From Rhodospirillales bacterium (GTDB taxonomy: Bacteria; Pseudomonadota; Alphaproteobacteria; Micavibrionales; UBA2020), in the NCBI GenBank assembly GCA_023266795.1, contig JAHFPI010000017.1, forward strand, positions 1 through 17,071: a stretch of 17,071 nucleotides of DNA, given 5' to 3'. Position numbers and translations under genes: made by a program. Of this stretch, positions 1 through 6,975 are shown piece by piece (position 1 is the first letter of the stretch; every line of letters starts with the position of its first letter). The notes beneath the pieces were generated by a model, which worked only from the letters and a program-made list of their open reading frames with translations, made no database searches and was not told the DNA's origin.

Positions 1-7
1 GACGTTC

Positions 8-3000
8 ATGGGCTTCAATCTCAGCCGCGTGCTGACCACCGGCCTCAACCTGATCGGACGGCTGCTGATGGGCGCGCTGGCGCCGCCGCCGAAGCCGCGC
101 TTCAGCGGCGGGGTCAAGCAGAGCCAGACATTATTCATTCAGGGCGCGCGCAATCAGGCCGCGCCTTTTTCCCGCGTGCCGAAAGTGCTGGGCAGGCACC
201 GCTTCGTGCCGCCGCTCGGCGCGCTGCCCTATACCGAAACCGTCGGCAACGACCAGTATCTCCGCATGCTGTTCGTCTGGGGCTACGGGCCGCTGGAGAT
301 TTCCGACCTCAAGATCGGCGAAACGCCGCTGGCGGATTTCACCGATGTGGAGATCGAGACGCGGCAGGGCTATCCGGACGACGCGCCGCTGACCCTGTAC
401 AGCAACAGCGTGATCCAGAACGACCTGCAGATCAATTTAACGGCGGCGGCGGGATACATCATCCGCACCACCGACACCGATGCCGACGAGATTTCCGTCG
501 ACGTCACCCTGCCGCGCGGGCTGATGAAGTTCGGCGCCAGCGGCAACCGGCTCGCCGCCGCCGTCGAGATTACGGTCGATTATGCCCCGGCGGGCAGCGG
601 CAGCTGGAGCAGCGCCGGTACGATCAGCGTCACCGCCACACAGAGCGTGGCGCTGCGGCGCGGGATCAGGCTGGCCGTCGCGCGGGGGAAATACGACGTG
701 CGGCTGCGGCGGCTGACGGCGGACAGCACGAACGACAAAACTTTCGATGAAACCGTCTGGACGGCGCTGCGCACCATCCGCACCGCGCAGCCGGTGGCCA
801 TGCCGGGGCTGGCGATGACGGCGCTGCGCATCAAGGCGACCGACCAGCTGAACGGCGTGATCGACCGTTTCAACGGCGTGGCGCAGTCGATCCTGCCCGA
901 CTGGACGGGCAGCGTCTGGACGGATCGGGTCACGTCCAACCCGGCGGCGATCTTCCGCCATGTATTGCAGGGCAGCGCCAATGCCCGCCCCTTAACGGAC
1001 AGCCGCATTAATCTCGACAGGTTGCAGGACTGGCATGAGACCTGTTCGGCGGCGGGGCGCGAGTTCAACGCGGTGATCGATTACGATGTTTCGGTGCAGG
1101 ATGTTTTGCAGGATGTCGCCGCCACCGGCCGCGCCAGCCCGACGCTGATCGACGGCAAGTGGGCGGTGGTCGAGGACAGGCCGCAGAGCGTGCCCGTCCA
1201 GCATTTCACCCCGCGCAACACTTTCGGCTTCAGGGGCGAGAAGGCCTTTGACGACAGGCCGGAGGCGCTGCGCATCCGTTTCATCAACCGCGACAACGGC
1301 TGGCTGCAGGACGAGCGGCTGGTGTTCGACGACGGTTTCACCGCCGCCACGGCGACGAAATACGAAACGCTGGAGCTGGCGGGGGTCACGGCTTCCGCCC
1401 AGGCATGGAAGGACGGGCGCTACCATATCGCCACCGCGCGGCTGCGTCCGGAGACTTACAGTTTTTACGCCGATGTCGAGCATATCGTCTGCACGCGCGG
1501 CGACCTGATCCGCTTCACCCACGACGTGCCGCTGTTCGGGCTGATGAGTGGACGGATAAAGTCCGTCGTGAGCGCCGGCGGCAATATCACGGGCGTCACG
1601 CTGGATGCCGATGTGCCGATGGAAGACGGCAAAAGCTATGCCATCCGTTTCCGCTGCGCGGACGGCGCTTCATTGCTCAAATCCGTGGTGACGCAGGCCG
1701 GCACCACGACGACGCTGGCCTTTACCACGCCTTACGCCGACAGCGAAGGGCCGCAGGTTGGAGACCTCGCCCTGTTCGGCGAAAGCGGGCAGGAAAGCGT
1801 CGAGCTGGTCGTCAAAGCCATCGAGCCGCAGAGCGACCTCAACGCGCGGATCACCTGCGTCGATGCCGCGCCTGCGGTGCATACGGCGGATACGGGGCTG
1901 ATCCCGCCCTTTAACAGCCAGATGACCGCGCCGCCGGACATGAGCCGCCCGCCCGCGCCGGTGCTGGGCCAGATCCAGTCCGGGCTGGAATCGATGATCC
2001 GCCATGCGGACGGGTCGCTCACCAGCCGGATCGTAATAACGCTGCAACCGCCCGCTTTCAGCCGCCCGCTCGATATTCAGGCGCTGATCCGCGCCGACGG
2101 TGAAACGGATTTCAGGGCGGCGGCGGTGCTGATGCAGTCCGCCAACAGCATTTCCGTCACCGATATTGCCGAGGGCGAAACCTATGACATCCGGTTGCGC
2201 TATGTGACGGAGGCGGGCGCGCTGTCGGCGGCGCTGACGATTGCCGGTTACCGCGTGGAAGGCACGACCGCCGTCCCCTCGGATGTGACCGGACTCAACA
2301 TGAACGTGCTCGGCAATACGGCCTACCTTTCGTGGTCGCCGGTGACAGATATCGACCTTGCTTATTACACGCTGCGCTATGCGCCGCAGACCTCCGGCGT
2401 CAGCTGGAGCAGCGCGGCCGATCTGGTGTCGCGGATTTCGGCGGGCACGACGTCGCTTTCCCTGCCTGCCGCCGTCGGCACGTATCTTTTAAAAGCGGTC
2501 GATGTCGGCGGCCGCCAGAGCGCCAATGCCGACCTCGTCGTTTCGACCATCGCCGGACTGGCGGGATTCAATGCGGTGCTGAATATCGCGGAGGACCCCC
2601 TTTTTGCGGGGACGCGGACCCGTGTGGGCGTCAGCGACGGGGCGCTGCGCCTCGCGGGCAATGACAGCATCGACGACTGGACGGATATTGACGCGGTTGT
2701 AAATGAAGATGTCGGCAATGCCGGCCTTGCACCGGACGGCATCTACGGTTTCAGCCAGAGCGTCGATCTCGGCGGCATTTATACCTCGCGCCTGACGGCG
2801 GAGATGAACGCCTCGGGGCTCGATACCAACGCGCTGGCCGATTTGTGGAGCGATGTCGACGCGCAGGAAAGCTGGGACCAGACGGCGGACCCGTCGCTGT
2901 GGGACGTGGCGCTGCAGCTGCGCACCACCGACGACGATCCGGCGGGCGCGCCCGCCTGGTCGGGCTGGCGGCCGTTCGTCATCGGCGATTACGCCGCGCG

Positions 3001-3331
3001 CGCCTTCCAGTTTCAGGCGCTGCTGTCCGGCGGCGCGCCGACCGTCACGCCGGCGGTGTCGCGGCTGCGGGTCAGCGTGGATATGCCGGACCGGACGGCG
3101 GGCGACCGCAATCTCACCTCGCTGGCCGCCGGATCGGCCATCAGCTTTACACTGCCCTTCCGCGCGACACCGGCGCTTTCAATCACCGCGCAGAACATGG
3201 CGACCGGCGATTACTACGCGCTCACCGCCATCACCGCCAACGGGTTTTCCATCCGCTTCTTCAACGCCGCCGGCACCGGCATCGCCCGCACCTTCGATTA
3301 CCTCGCCAAAGGCTACGGCGAGCAGACTTAA
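8..3331 (+). CDS. TipJ/gpJ-like phage tail-tip (host specificity) protein, possibly 5'-partial
   Basis: This long protein (1107 aa from the first visible ATG) resembles the TipJ/lambda J class of tail-tip proteins, which form the distal tail hub and contact the host receptor. The recognisable N-terminal block is at about residues 45-110: an SGQRN-like QGARNQ stretch, VPKVLGRHR, and YLRMLFVWGYGPL followed by ISDLKIGETPL. The middle (roughly 300-560) looks like the baseplate-hub part of putative phage tail proteins. A fibronectin-III-like domain lies at about 755-845 (LSWSPVTDIDLAYYTLRYAP). The C-terminus is a beta-rich segment. Family members usually have more sequence before the QGARN block, and the frame is open back to the window edge, so the true start may lie upstream of base 1; no ribosome binding site is visible for the ATG at 8. 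A tail fibre gene follows, as expected for a tail-tip locus. The exact domain borders are inference. Confidence 0.85.
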   Translation: MGFNLSRVLTTGLNLIGRLLMGALAPPPKPRFSGGVKQSQTLFIQGARNQAAPFSRVPKVLGRHRFVPPLGALPYTETVGNDQYLRMLFVWGYGPLEISDLKIGETPLADFTDVEIETRQGYPDDAPLTLYSNSVIQNDLQINLTAAAGYIIRTTDTDADEISVDVTLPRGLMKFGASGNRLAAAVEITVDYAPAGSGSWSSAGTISVTATQSVALRRGIRLAVARGKYDVRLRRLTADSTNDKTFDETVWTALRTIRTAQPVAMPGLAMTALRIKATDQLNGVIDRFNGVAQSILPDWTGSVWTDRVTSNPAAIFRHVLQGSANARPLTDSRINLDRLQDWHETCSAAGREFNAVIDYDVSVQDVLQDVAATGRASPTLIDGKWAVVEDRPQSVPVQHFTPRNTFGFRGEKAFDDRPEALRIRFINRDNGWLQDERLVFDDGFTAATATKYETLELAGVTASAQAWKDGRYHIATARLRPETYSFYADVEHIVCTRGDLIRFTHDVPLFGLMSGRIKSVVSAGGNITGVTLDADVPMEDGKSYAIRFRCADGASLLKSVVTQAGTTTTLAFTTPYADSEGPQVGDLALFGESGQESVELVVKAIEPQSDLNARITCVDAAPAVHTADTGLIPPFNSQMTAPPDMSRPPAPVLGQIQSGLESMIRHADGSLTSRIVITLQPPAFSRPLDIQALIRADGETDFRAAAVLMQSANSISVTDIAEGETYDIRLRYVTEAGALSAALTIAGYRVEGTTAVPSDVTGLNMNVLGNTAYLSWSPVTDIDLAYYTLRYAPQTSGVSWSSAADLVSRISAGTTSLSLPAAVGTYLLKAVDVGGRQSANADLVVSTIAGLAGFNAVLNIAEDPLFAGTRTRVGVSDGALRLAGNDSIDDWTDIDAVVNEDVGNAGLAPDGIYGFSQSVDLGGIYTSRLTAEMNASGLDTNALADLWSDVDAQESWDQTADPSLWDVALQLRTTDDDPAGAPAWSGWRPFVIGDYAARAFQFQALLSGGAPTVTPAVSRLRVSVDMPDRTAGDRNLTSLAAGSAISFTLPFRATPALSITAQNMATGDYYALTAITANGFSIRFFNAAGTGIARTFDYLAKGYGEQT

Positions 3332-3347
3332 CCCCAAACCCAAACTT

Positions 3348-3436
3348 GTCACCCCTGCGTAAGCAGGGGCCCAGTCGGGTCTTTTTAAAAAATTAAGAAA
3401 AAACACCAACTAGGTCCCTGCTTGCGCAGGGATGAC
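3348..3436. repeat. Family A REPIN-like inverted hairpin repeat, copy 1
   Basis: This 89-bp unit has two hairpins in inverted orientation. The left hairpin is CCCCTGC-GTAA-GCAGGGG and the right is TCCCTGC-TTGC-GCAGGGA (GCAA on the other strand). They are joined by an AT-rich spacer, and the inner flanks AGTCGGGT and CACCAACT also partly pair. Ends are GTCA... and ...TGAC. It starts 17 bases after the stop of the tail-tip gene and ends 10 bases before the ribosome binding site of the tail fibre gene. Two further copies are at 5276 and 16852. As RNA it could act as a processing or stability hairpin between the two phage genes. Confidence 0.9.
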
Positions 3437-3460
3437 AGCAAATAAAAAGGAGAAAGACAA

Positions 3461-4870
3461 ATGACACAAGCCACCCCGACCATCGGCGCAGGCCAAAGCG
3501 GCCTCGCCTACCGGAACGCCGACAACGATGGCAAAAAAGCCCTGTTGAACCATCATAAAGGCGCGTCCGCCCCCAGCTATGCCGAAGCCGGCATTATCTG
3601 GATCGACGATACCGCCACGCCGTGGCTGCTGAAAATTTATGACGGCGCGGACTGGATCGTGCTCGGCGAGGTTGATGCGGCGAGCAACGCCTTCATCGTG
3701 CTCGGCGAGGTTGATGCGGCGAGCAACGCCTTCAATCCTTACATTGGTACGGCATCCTCGCGGGTGCTGAACGACGCCGCCGATACGGGGGCCGCCAACG
3801 CCTATGCCGTGGCGCCCGTTCCGGCGATCGCGGCTTATGCGACGGGACAGGCCGTGCTGCTGCGTCCGGCGCATGCCAGCACCGGCGCGGCCACGCTGGC
3901 GGTCAGCGGCCTTGCCGCGAAAAATATCAAGCTGCCGGACGGCGCGAATCCGGCTTCCGGCGCGCTGGTCACGACGGGCGTGTACCTGCTGGTGTACGAC
4001 GGCACGAATTTCGTGCTGCTGAATGCCGCCGCAACAACCGTCCCCGTCACGCAGGGCGGCACCGGCGTCACCTCGACGACGGCCTATGCCGTGCTGTGCG
4101 GCGGGACGACGGGCACCGGCCCGCTGCAAAGCATCGCCGGCGTCGGCACGTCCGGCCAGGTGCTGACCAGCAACGGCGCGGGCGCGAAGCCGACCTTCCA
4201 GACGCCGGCGGCTGCCGGTGTCGCCACCGTCCAGAAACAGATTTTCACCGGCAGCGGCACCTACACGCCGACGGCGGGGATGCTGTATTGCATCATCGAA
4301 ATGGTCGGCGGCGGCGGGGGCGGCGGCGGGACGAACGGCAATAACGCTTTCGCTGGCGGCGGCGGCGCGGGGAGTTATGCCCGCTCTGTCGTGACGGCGG
4401 CTGCGATCGGCGCCTCGAAATCAGTCACCGTCGGCGCGGCGGGCACGGCGGGCGCCAACACCGGCGGCAACGGCGGCACAGGCGGCGCTTCCTCCGTCGG
4501 CACGATCATCACCACAAACGGCGGCGCGGGCGGCACCGGCGACACGACCGGCACGGCGGCGGCGCATACCTCTACTGGCGGCGCGGGCGGAGCGGCCGGC
4601 ACGGCGGATGTCGGTATTGTCGGCGGAGCCGGAGCCAATGGAGAACAAGTAGCCGCTGGTACTGGCTGGGTCAACATGCAGGGCAGCGGTGCGGATTCCA
4701 TGATGGGCAGCGGCTCTGTACTGGTGATTTCCGGCGGCGCGGCTCCCGCTGCGGTGCTCGGCGTTGCCGCCACCGGCTACGGCGCGGGCGGCGGCGGCGC
4801 GCGCGGCACATCCAAGGCGGGCGGCGCGGGCACTATCGGGCTCGTCGTCATCACAGAATTCTGCGCGTAA
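3461..4870 (+). CDS. Glycine-rich phage tail fibre protein
   Basis: A 469-aa tail fibre candidate that probably provides receptor binding at the tail tip. AAGGAG at 3447-3452 stands 8 bases before the ATG. The N-terminal part (about 1-60) contains a GIIWIDDTATPWLLKIYDG segment typical of phage fibre or virion-attachment domains. Then comes a 13-residue segment, IVLGEVDAASNAF, present twice in tandem (about 66-91). The middle carries a fibre repeat of the VTQGGTG...GTSGQVLTSNGAGAKPTFQTP type, common in tail fibres. The C-terminal ~210 residues begin with FTGSGTYTPTAGM and are dominated by GGGGGG, GGAGG and GGNGG runs, as in glycine-rich adhesin domains that pack polyglycine helices. It ends in a hydrophobic IGLVVITEF strand. 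Position directly after the tail-tip gene and before lysis genes fits this call. Confidence 0.85.
   Translation: MTQATPTIGAGQSGLAYRNADNDGKKALLNHHKGASAPSYAEAGIIWIDDTATPWLLKIYDGADWIVLGEVDAASNAFIVLGEVDAASNAFNPYIGTASSRVLNDAADTGAANAYAVAPVPAIAAYATGQAVLLRPAHASTGAATLAVSGLAAKNIKLPDGANPASGALVTTGVYLLVYDGTNFVLLNAAATTVPVTQGGTGVTSTTAYAVLCGGTTGTGPLQSIAGVGTSGQVLTSNGAGAKPTFQTPAAAGVATVQKQIFTGSGTYTPTAGMLYCIIEMVGGGGGGGGTNGNNAFAGGGGAGSYARSVVTAAAIGASKSVTVGAAGTAGANTGGNGGTGGASSVGTIITTNGGAGGTGDTTGTAAAHTSTGGAGGAAGTADVGIVGGAGANGEQVAAGTGWVNMQGSGADSMMGSGSVLVISGGAAPAAVLGVAATGYGAGGGGARGTSKAGGAGTIGLVVITEFCA
3656..3733 (+). repeat. Perfect 39-bp in-frame tandem duplication in the tail fibre gene
   Basis: Bases 3656-3694 and 3695-3733 are identical at all 39 positions and are directly adjacent. 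Each copy encodes IVLGEVDAASNAF, so the frame is kept. Identity at synonymous positions indicates a very recent duplication, or an assembly artefact. Confidence 0.95.
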
Positions 4871-4882
4871 CAGGAGGTCTCC

Positions 4883-5020
4883 ATGATTTTTGCATTGATC
4901 GATAATACAAATAAAGTCGTCAACCTGATCGCCTACGACGGCGTGACGCCCTATGCGCCGGAGGACGGCCTGACGCTCGTTCAGGTTCCGGAAGGAACAA
5001 ACATCGGCGACACGGTATAG
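4883..5020 (+). CDS. Small tail-fibre-associated protein, 45 aa, function unknown
   Basis: A short ORF in the gap between the tail fibre stop (4870) and the next gene. It has one of the best ribosome binding sites in the window: AGGAGG at 4872-4877, 5 bases before the ATG. The product starts MIFALIDNTNKVVNLIAYD and ends GTNIGDTV. The opening pattern (M-x-F/W-A-x-I-x-x-N-x-V-x-N-x-I) is common in tiny proteins encoded directly after tail fibre genes; their role is not settled, though fibre assembly or chaperone roles have been proposed for some fibre-linked small proteins. There is no signal peptide or membrane segment. It ends 8 bases before the next ATG, so it is likely translated as part of the late operon. 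I am confident that it is a gene but not of its function. Confidence 0.75.
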   Translation: MIFALIDNTNKVVNLIAYDGVTPYAPEDGLTLVQVPEGTNIGDTV

Positions 5021-5028
5021 GCGCGGCC

Positions 5029-5262
5029 ATGACGCTCGACGCTTCCGCAATACCGGTGCTGATGCTGACGGTGACGCTGGTCGTGCACCTGATTGCGACA
5101 GTCTGGTGGGCGGCGTCCCTGACCAAACGCGTCGACCATATCGAGAAATGGATCAGCAGCAACCAGCACACCGCCGAGCGCCTCGCCGCGCTCGAACAGC
5201 GGCTCGACAACATGAGCGGCGGGATCTTCCGCATCGAACAATACTTACGGACCAAAGGATAA
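5029..5262 (+). CDS. Small membrane/coiled-coil phage protein (lysis-module candidate)
   Basis: A 77-aa protein with one N-terminal hydrophobic segment (about residues 8-30, ending TVWWAAS). It is followed by a charged, helix-forming tail with heptad-like spacing (LTKRVDHIEKWI...LAALEQRLDNM...RIEQYL), which looks like a coiled coil. This one-TM plus coiled-coil layout is common among holin-adjacent or tail-associated small proteins of alphaproteobacterial prophages; it could be a holin or antiholin partner, an inner-membrane spanin-like protein, or another tail-associated protein. A holin-like gene and a true spanin-like pair lie downstream, so I do not name it as either. Its ATG lies 8 bases after the preceding stop with only a weak upstream purine stretch, consistent with coupled translation. 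Confidence 0.7.
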   Translation: MTLDASAIPVLMLTVTLVVHLIATVWWAASLTKRVDHIEKWISSNQHTAERLAALEQRLDNMSGGIFRIEQYLRTKG

Positions 5263-5275
5263 ATTTAAAATAACC

Positions 5276-5363
5276 GTCACCCCTGCGAAAGCAGGGGCCC
5301 AGTCGGGTCTTTACCTTATTAAGAATAAAACACCAACTGGATCCCTGCTTTCGCAGGGACGAC
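5276..5363. repeat. Family A REPIN-like inverted hairpin repeat, copy 2
   Basis: An 88-bp unit with left hairpin CCCCTGC-GAAA-GCAGGGG and right hairpin TCCCTGC-TTTC-GCAGGGA (GAAA on the other strand). It starts 13 bases after the stop at 5262 and ends 7 bases before the AAGGA that serves the lysin gene. It matches copies 1 and 3 closely in the arms, while the spacer is more variable. Confidence 0.9.
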
Positions 5364-5381
5364 GTAAGCAAAGGAACTATC

Positions 5382-5831
5382 ATGCTTGCCATTCTCCTGC
5401 CGCGCGGAATCCGCAACAACAATCCCGGCAATATCCGCCTGTCGAAAACCGTCTGGCAGGGGCAGCGGCCTGCATCGCTTGATGCCGATTTCGCCGAATT
5501 CACCACCGCGCTCTACGGCCTGCGGGCGCTGATGAAAACGCTGCTGACCTATTACCTGAAATACAATCTGGATACGGTGGGCAGCATCATCAACCGCTTC
5601 GCCCCGCCGCATGAAAACGCCACGGATGCCTATATATATGCCGTGACGCAGGCGCTGAAGGTCAAGCGCACCGATAAAATCGACCTCACCGCGAAACCGC
5701 TGCTGACCGCGCTAACGCGGGCGATCGTCCTGCGCGAGAACGGCCATCCCCCCGCCGGCAGGCCGCCCGGCTGGTACGCGCCGGAACTTTATGAAGAGGC
5801 GGCCAATCTTGTATTACCACTGACTGCTTAA
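5382..5831 (+). CDS. P5-like structural/lysin protein of phage
   Basis: A 149-aa protein whose start, PRGIRNNNPGNIR (residues 7-19), is the hallmark of the structural protein P5-like family found near phage lysis and tail genes. In the rest of the family the block is followed, as here, by a DADFAEFTTALYGLRAL segment and a C-terminal helical part with FAPPHENATDAYIYAVTQAL. The fold resembles lysozyme or transglycosylase-like proteins, and members are often treated as virion-associated peptidoglycan-degrading enzymes, but I cannot assign a catalytic residue with certainty. AAGGA at 5371-5375 precedes the ATG by 6 bases. There is no clear signal peptide, although the first residues (MLAILL) are hydrophobic. 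A holin-like gene follows 20 bases downstream, which supports a lysis role. Confidence 0.7.
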   Translation: MLAILLPRGIRNNNPGNIRLSKTVWQGQRPASLDADFAEFTTALYGLRALMKTLLTYYLKYNLDTVGSIINRFAPPHENATDAYIYAVTQALKVKRTDKIDLTAKPLLTALTRAIVLRENGHPPAGRPPGWYAPELYEEAANLVLPLTA

Positions 5832-5851
5832 CCCCGAAAGGAAAACCCCCC

Positions 5852-6055
5852 ATGCAGAATATCCTCGACCTCATCCCCAATCTCGACGCGCTCGGCCTGT
5901 CCATCGCCACCGGCCTTGCCACGGTGATCGTGCTGGCGCTGAAAGCGGTTTTTGCCCTTGCGCGTAAACTGGCACAGAAAACCCCCACGGCGCTGGACGA
6001 TAAAATGATCGATGAAACCGAAGCCGCCCTGCGCGACAAAAGCAGGGATATCTGA
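5852..6055 (+). CDS. Holin-like small membrane protein
   Basis: A 67-aa protein with one strong membrane segment (about residues 14-36, LGLSIATGLATVIVLALKAVFAL). A charged C-terminal tail follows (RKLAQKTPTALDDKMIDETEAALRD). Size, single hydrophobic span and position between the lysin candidate and the spanin pair suggest a holin or a related pore or membrane component of the lysis cassette; this is inference from context. AAGGA at 5838-5842 lies 9 bases before the ATG. The stop TGA shares its last base with the ATG of the next gene (TGATG), so the two are probably translationally coupled. Confidence 0.6.
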   Translation: MQNILDLIPNLDALGLSIATGLATVIVLALKAVFALARKLAQKTPTALDDKMIDETEAALRDKSRDI

Positions 6056-6261
6056 TGCTCTACGAACTGATCGGCGGCGCGGGCGTGCTGCTGGGGCTCA
6101 TCGGCCTTGTGTACGTGCTGGAAACGCAGGGCCGCAAAAACGAGCAGAACGACGAGATGAAACAGGTGCTGGATGATATTCACACGGCGGAGATGGCGCG
6201 CGACGCCCTTGATTCTGATGCTGCTGCTGCAAAACGGGTGCGGGAGCGCTTCACGCGCTAG
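6055..6261 (+). CDS. Rz-like inner-membrane spanin (i-spanin) candidate
   Basis: A 68-aa product with an N-terminal membrane anchor (about residues 4-24, ELIGGAGVLLGLIGLVYVLET) and a hydrophilic, helical C-terminal part rich in K, E, D and R. This is the N-in, C-out layout of i-spanins, which bridge to a small outer-membrane lipoprotein to fuse membranes in the last step of phage lysis. It is shorter than lambda Rz (about 150 aa). The start codon overlaps the previous stop (TGATG), and its last 89 bases overlap the o-spanin ORF in the +1 frame, an arrangement known for Rz/Rz1 pairs. No sequence-level family match is claimed. The call depends on topology and on the better-recognised o-spanin partner. 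Confidence 0.6.
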   Translation: MLYELIGGAGVLLGLIGLVYVLETQGRKNEQNDEMKQVLDDIHTAEMARDALDSDAAAAKRVRERFTR

Positions 6262-6376
6262 CTTCTGTGCGGTTTACCGCCCGGTCTACATGGCGCGGCA
6301 GGACACCGAAGCCACTAAAAAACAGATCGACCAGAACAACGCCGTCTGGCTGGCGCTGTGCGGGGGGAAGCGCTAG
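6173..6376 (+). CDS. Rz1-like outer-membrane lipoprotein (o-spanin) overlapping the i-spanin gene
   Basis: A 67-aa product that starts inside the preceding gene in another frame and runs 115 bases past it. The N-terminus has arginines (TRRRWR), a hydrophobic run PLILMLLL, and NGCGS with the candidate lipidated Cys at residue 23. The mature part reads SFCAVYRPVYMA...DTEATKKQIDQNN...WLALCG; the SFC...RP(V/I)Y...N..W..LCG pattern is what I recognise from alphaproteobacterial Rz1-like proteins. The positions just before the Cys (Q-N-G) do not fit the normal lipobox, where position -3 is usually L/V/I. The stop TAG sits in the CTAG that also gives the stop of the convergent ankyrin gene. The last lysis gene of the module ends here. 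Confidence 0.72.
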   Translation: MIFTRRRWRATPLILMLLLQNGCGSASRASFCAVYRPVYMARQDTEATKKQIDQNNAVWLALCGGKR

Positions 6377-6975
6377 ACCGCATACACCGCATGATGCTCC
6401 ATGACGCGGAGCAGGGTTTTCTCCAGAGGACGGTAGTTGTGGCAGGCGGCGATGTCGCGCGCGGTCCGGCCTTTTTTGTCCTCATGGAAAATGTCGATGC
6501 CCGCAGCGATCAGCATACCGGCCATTTTCATGTCGTCCTTGGCGGCGGCGATGTGCAGCAGGCTCGTGCCCAGCAGCGTATCCGCGACGTTGAGCCGTGC
6601 GCCGGCTTTTATCAGGTATTGCACGATGTCGTAGCGGCTCTGCTGGACGGCAAGATAAAGTGCGGTGTGGCCAAAGGGGTGAATCGGCGCATCAATCACC
6701 GCGCCGTTGGCCACGAAGAACCGCACCATATCAAGATGACCGAAGAAGGCCGCCTCATGCAGGGGACGGCGGCCTTCGTCGTTCGGCAGGTCGAGCGCGT
6801 TGCCGGCATCAAAAATAACCTCGGCGCTGAGAAGGTCGCCTTCCCGGGCAAGGTCATGCATGAAGCTTTGGCGAACGAGATCGAAGGGGGAGGGGTTGTT
6901 GAGCTGGGTGATCAACTCAGTGGTGTTAAGATTGCAGTTGTAAGCTAAGTGGTCTGTCATCACGGTTGGGGTCAT
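6373..6975 (-). CDS. Ankyrin-repeat protein, 200 aa
   Basis: A protein built mostly of ankyrin repeats, which mediate protein-protein contacts. After a non-repetitive N-terminus (1-37) there is a degenerate unit, then repeats at about 68-100 (GRRPLHEAAFFGHLDMVRFFV), 102-134 (GHTALYLAVQQSRYDIVQYLI), 136-168 (GTSLLHIAAAKDDMKMAGMLI) and a partial one from 170 (GRTARDIA). The start at 6975 is chosen because AAGGAG (plus-strand CTCCTT at 6983-6988) stands 7 bases before it. There is no signal peptide or catalytic domain. It converges on the phage spanin pair, and the two stop codons overlap at CTAG, so it looks like a cargo (moron-type) gene at the end of the phage late operon. A role in host interaction is possible by analogy with phage-borne ankyrins, but this is inference. 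Confidence 0.88.
   Translation of the reverse strand: MTPTVMTDHLAYNCNLNTTELITQLNNPSPFDLVRQSFMHDLAREGDLLSAEVIFDAGNALDLPNDEGRRPLHEAAFFGHLDMVRFFVANGAVIDAPIHPFGHTALYLAVQQSRYDIVQYLIKAGARLNVADTLLGTSLLHIAAAKDDMKMAGMLIAAGIDIFHEDKKGRTARDIAACHNYRPLEKTLLRVMEHHAVYAV

Noticed and set aside
3179..3409. Minus-strand ORF containing PAYAGVTS
   Set aside because: It is a translation of family A repeat plus antisense of the tail-tip gene; there is no RBS and no independent support.
3410..4129. Minus-strand ORF (239 aa) opposite the tail fibre gene
   Set aside because: It mirrors the tandem duplication as a repeated RRINLAEHDE segment and starts in family A repeat; it is a shadow.
4300..4820. Glycine-coding GGC-rich run as a possible nucleotide repeat or CRISPR-like array
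   Set aside because: The periodicity comes from glycine-rich codons in the tail fibre adhesin domain; there are no regular repeats and spacers.
5153..5506. Minus-strand ORF of 117 aa over the family A repeat
   Set aside because: It covers the repeat and antisense of two convincing phage genes, and has no family likeness.
6358..6948. Plus-strand ORF (196 aa) opposite the 200-aa ankyrin gene
   Set aside because: The - strand reading has clear ankyrin repeats and a good RBS, while this one has neither.
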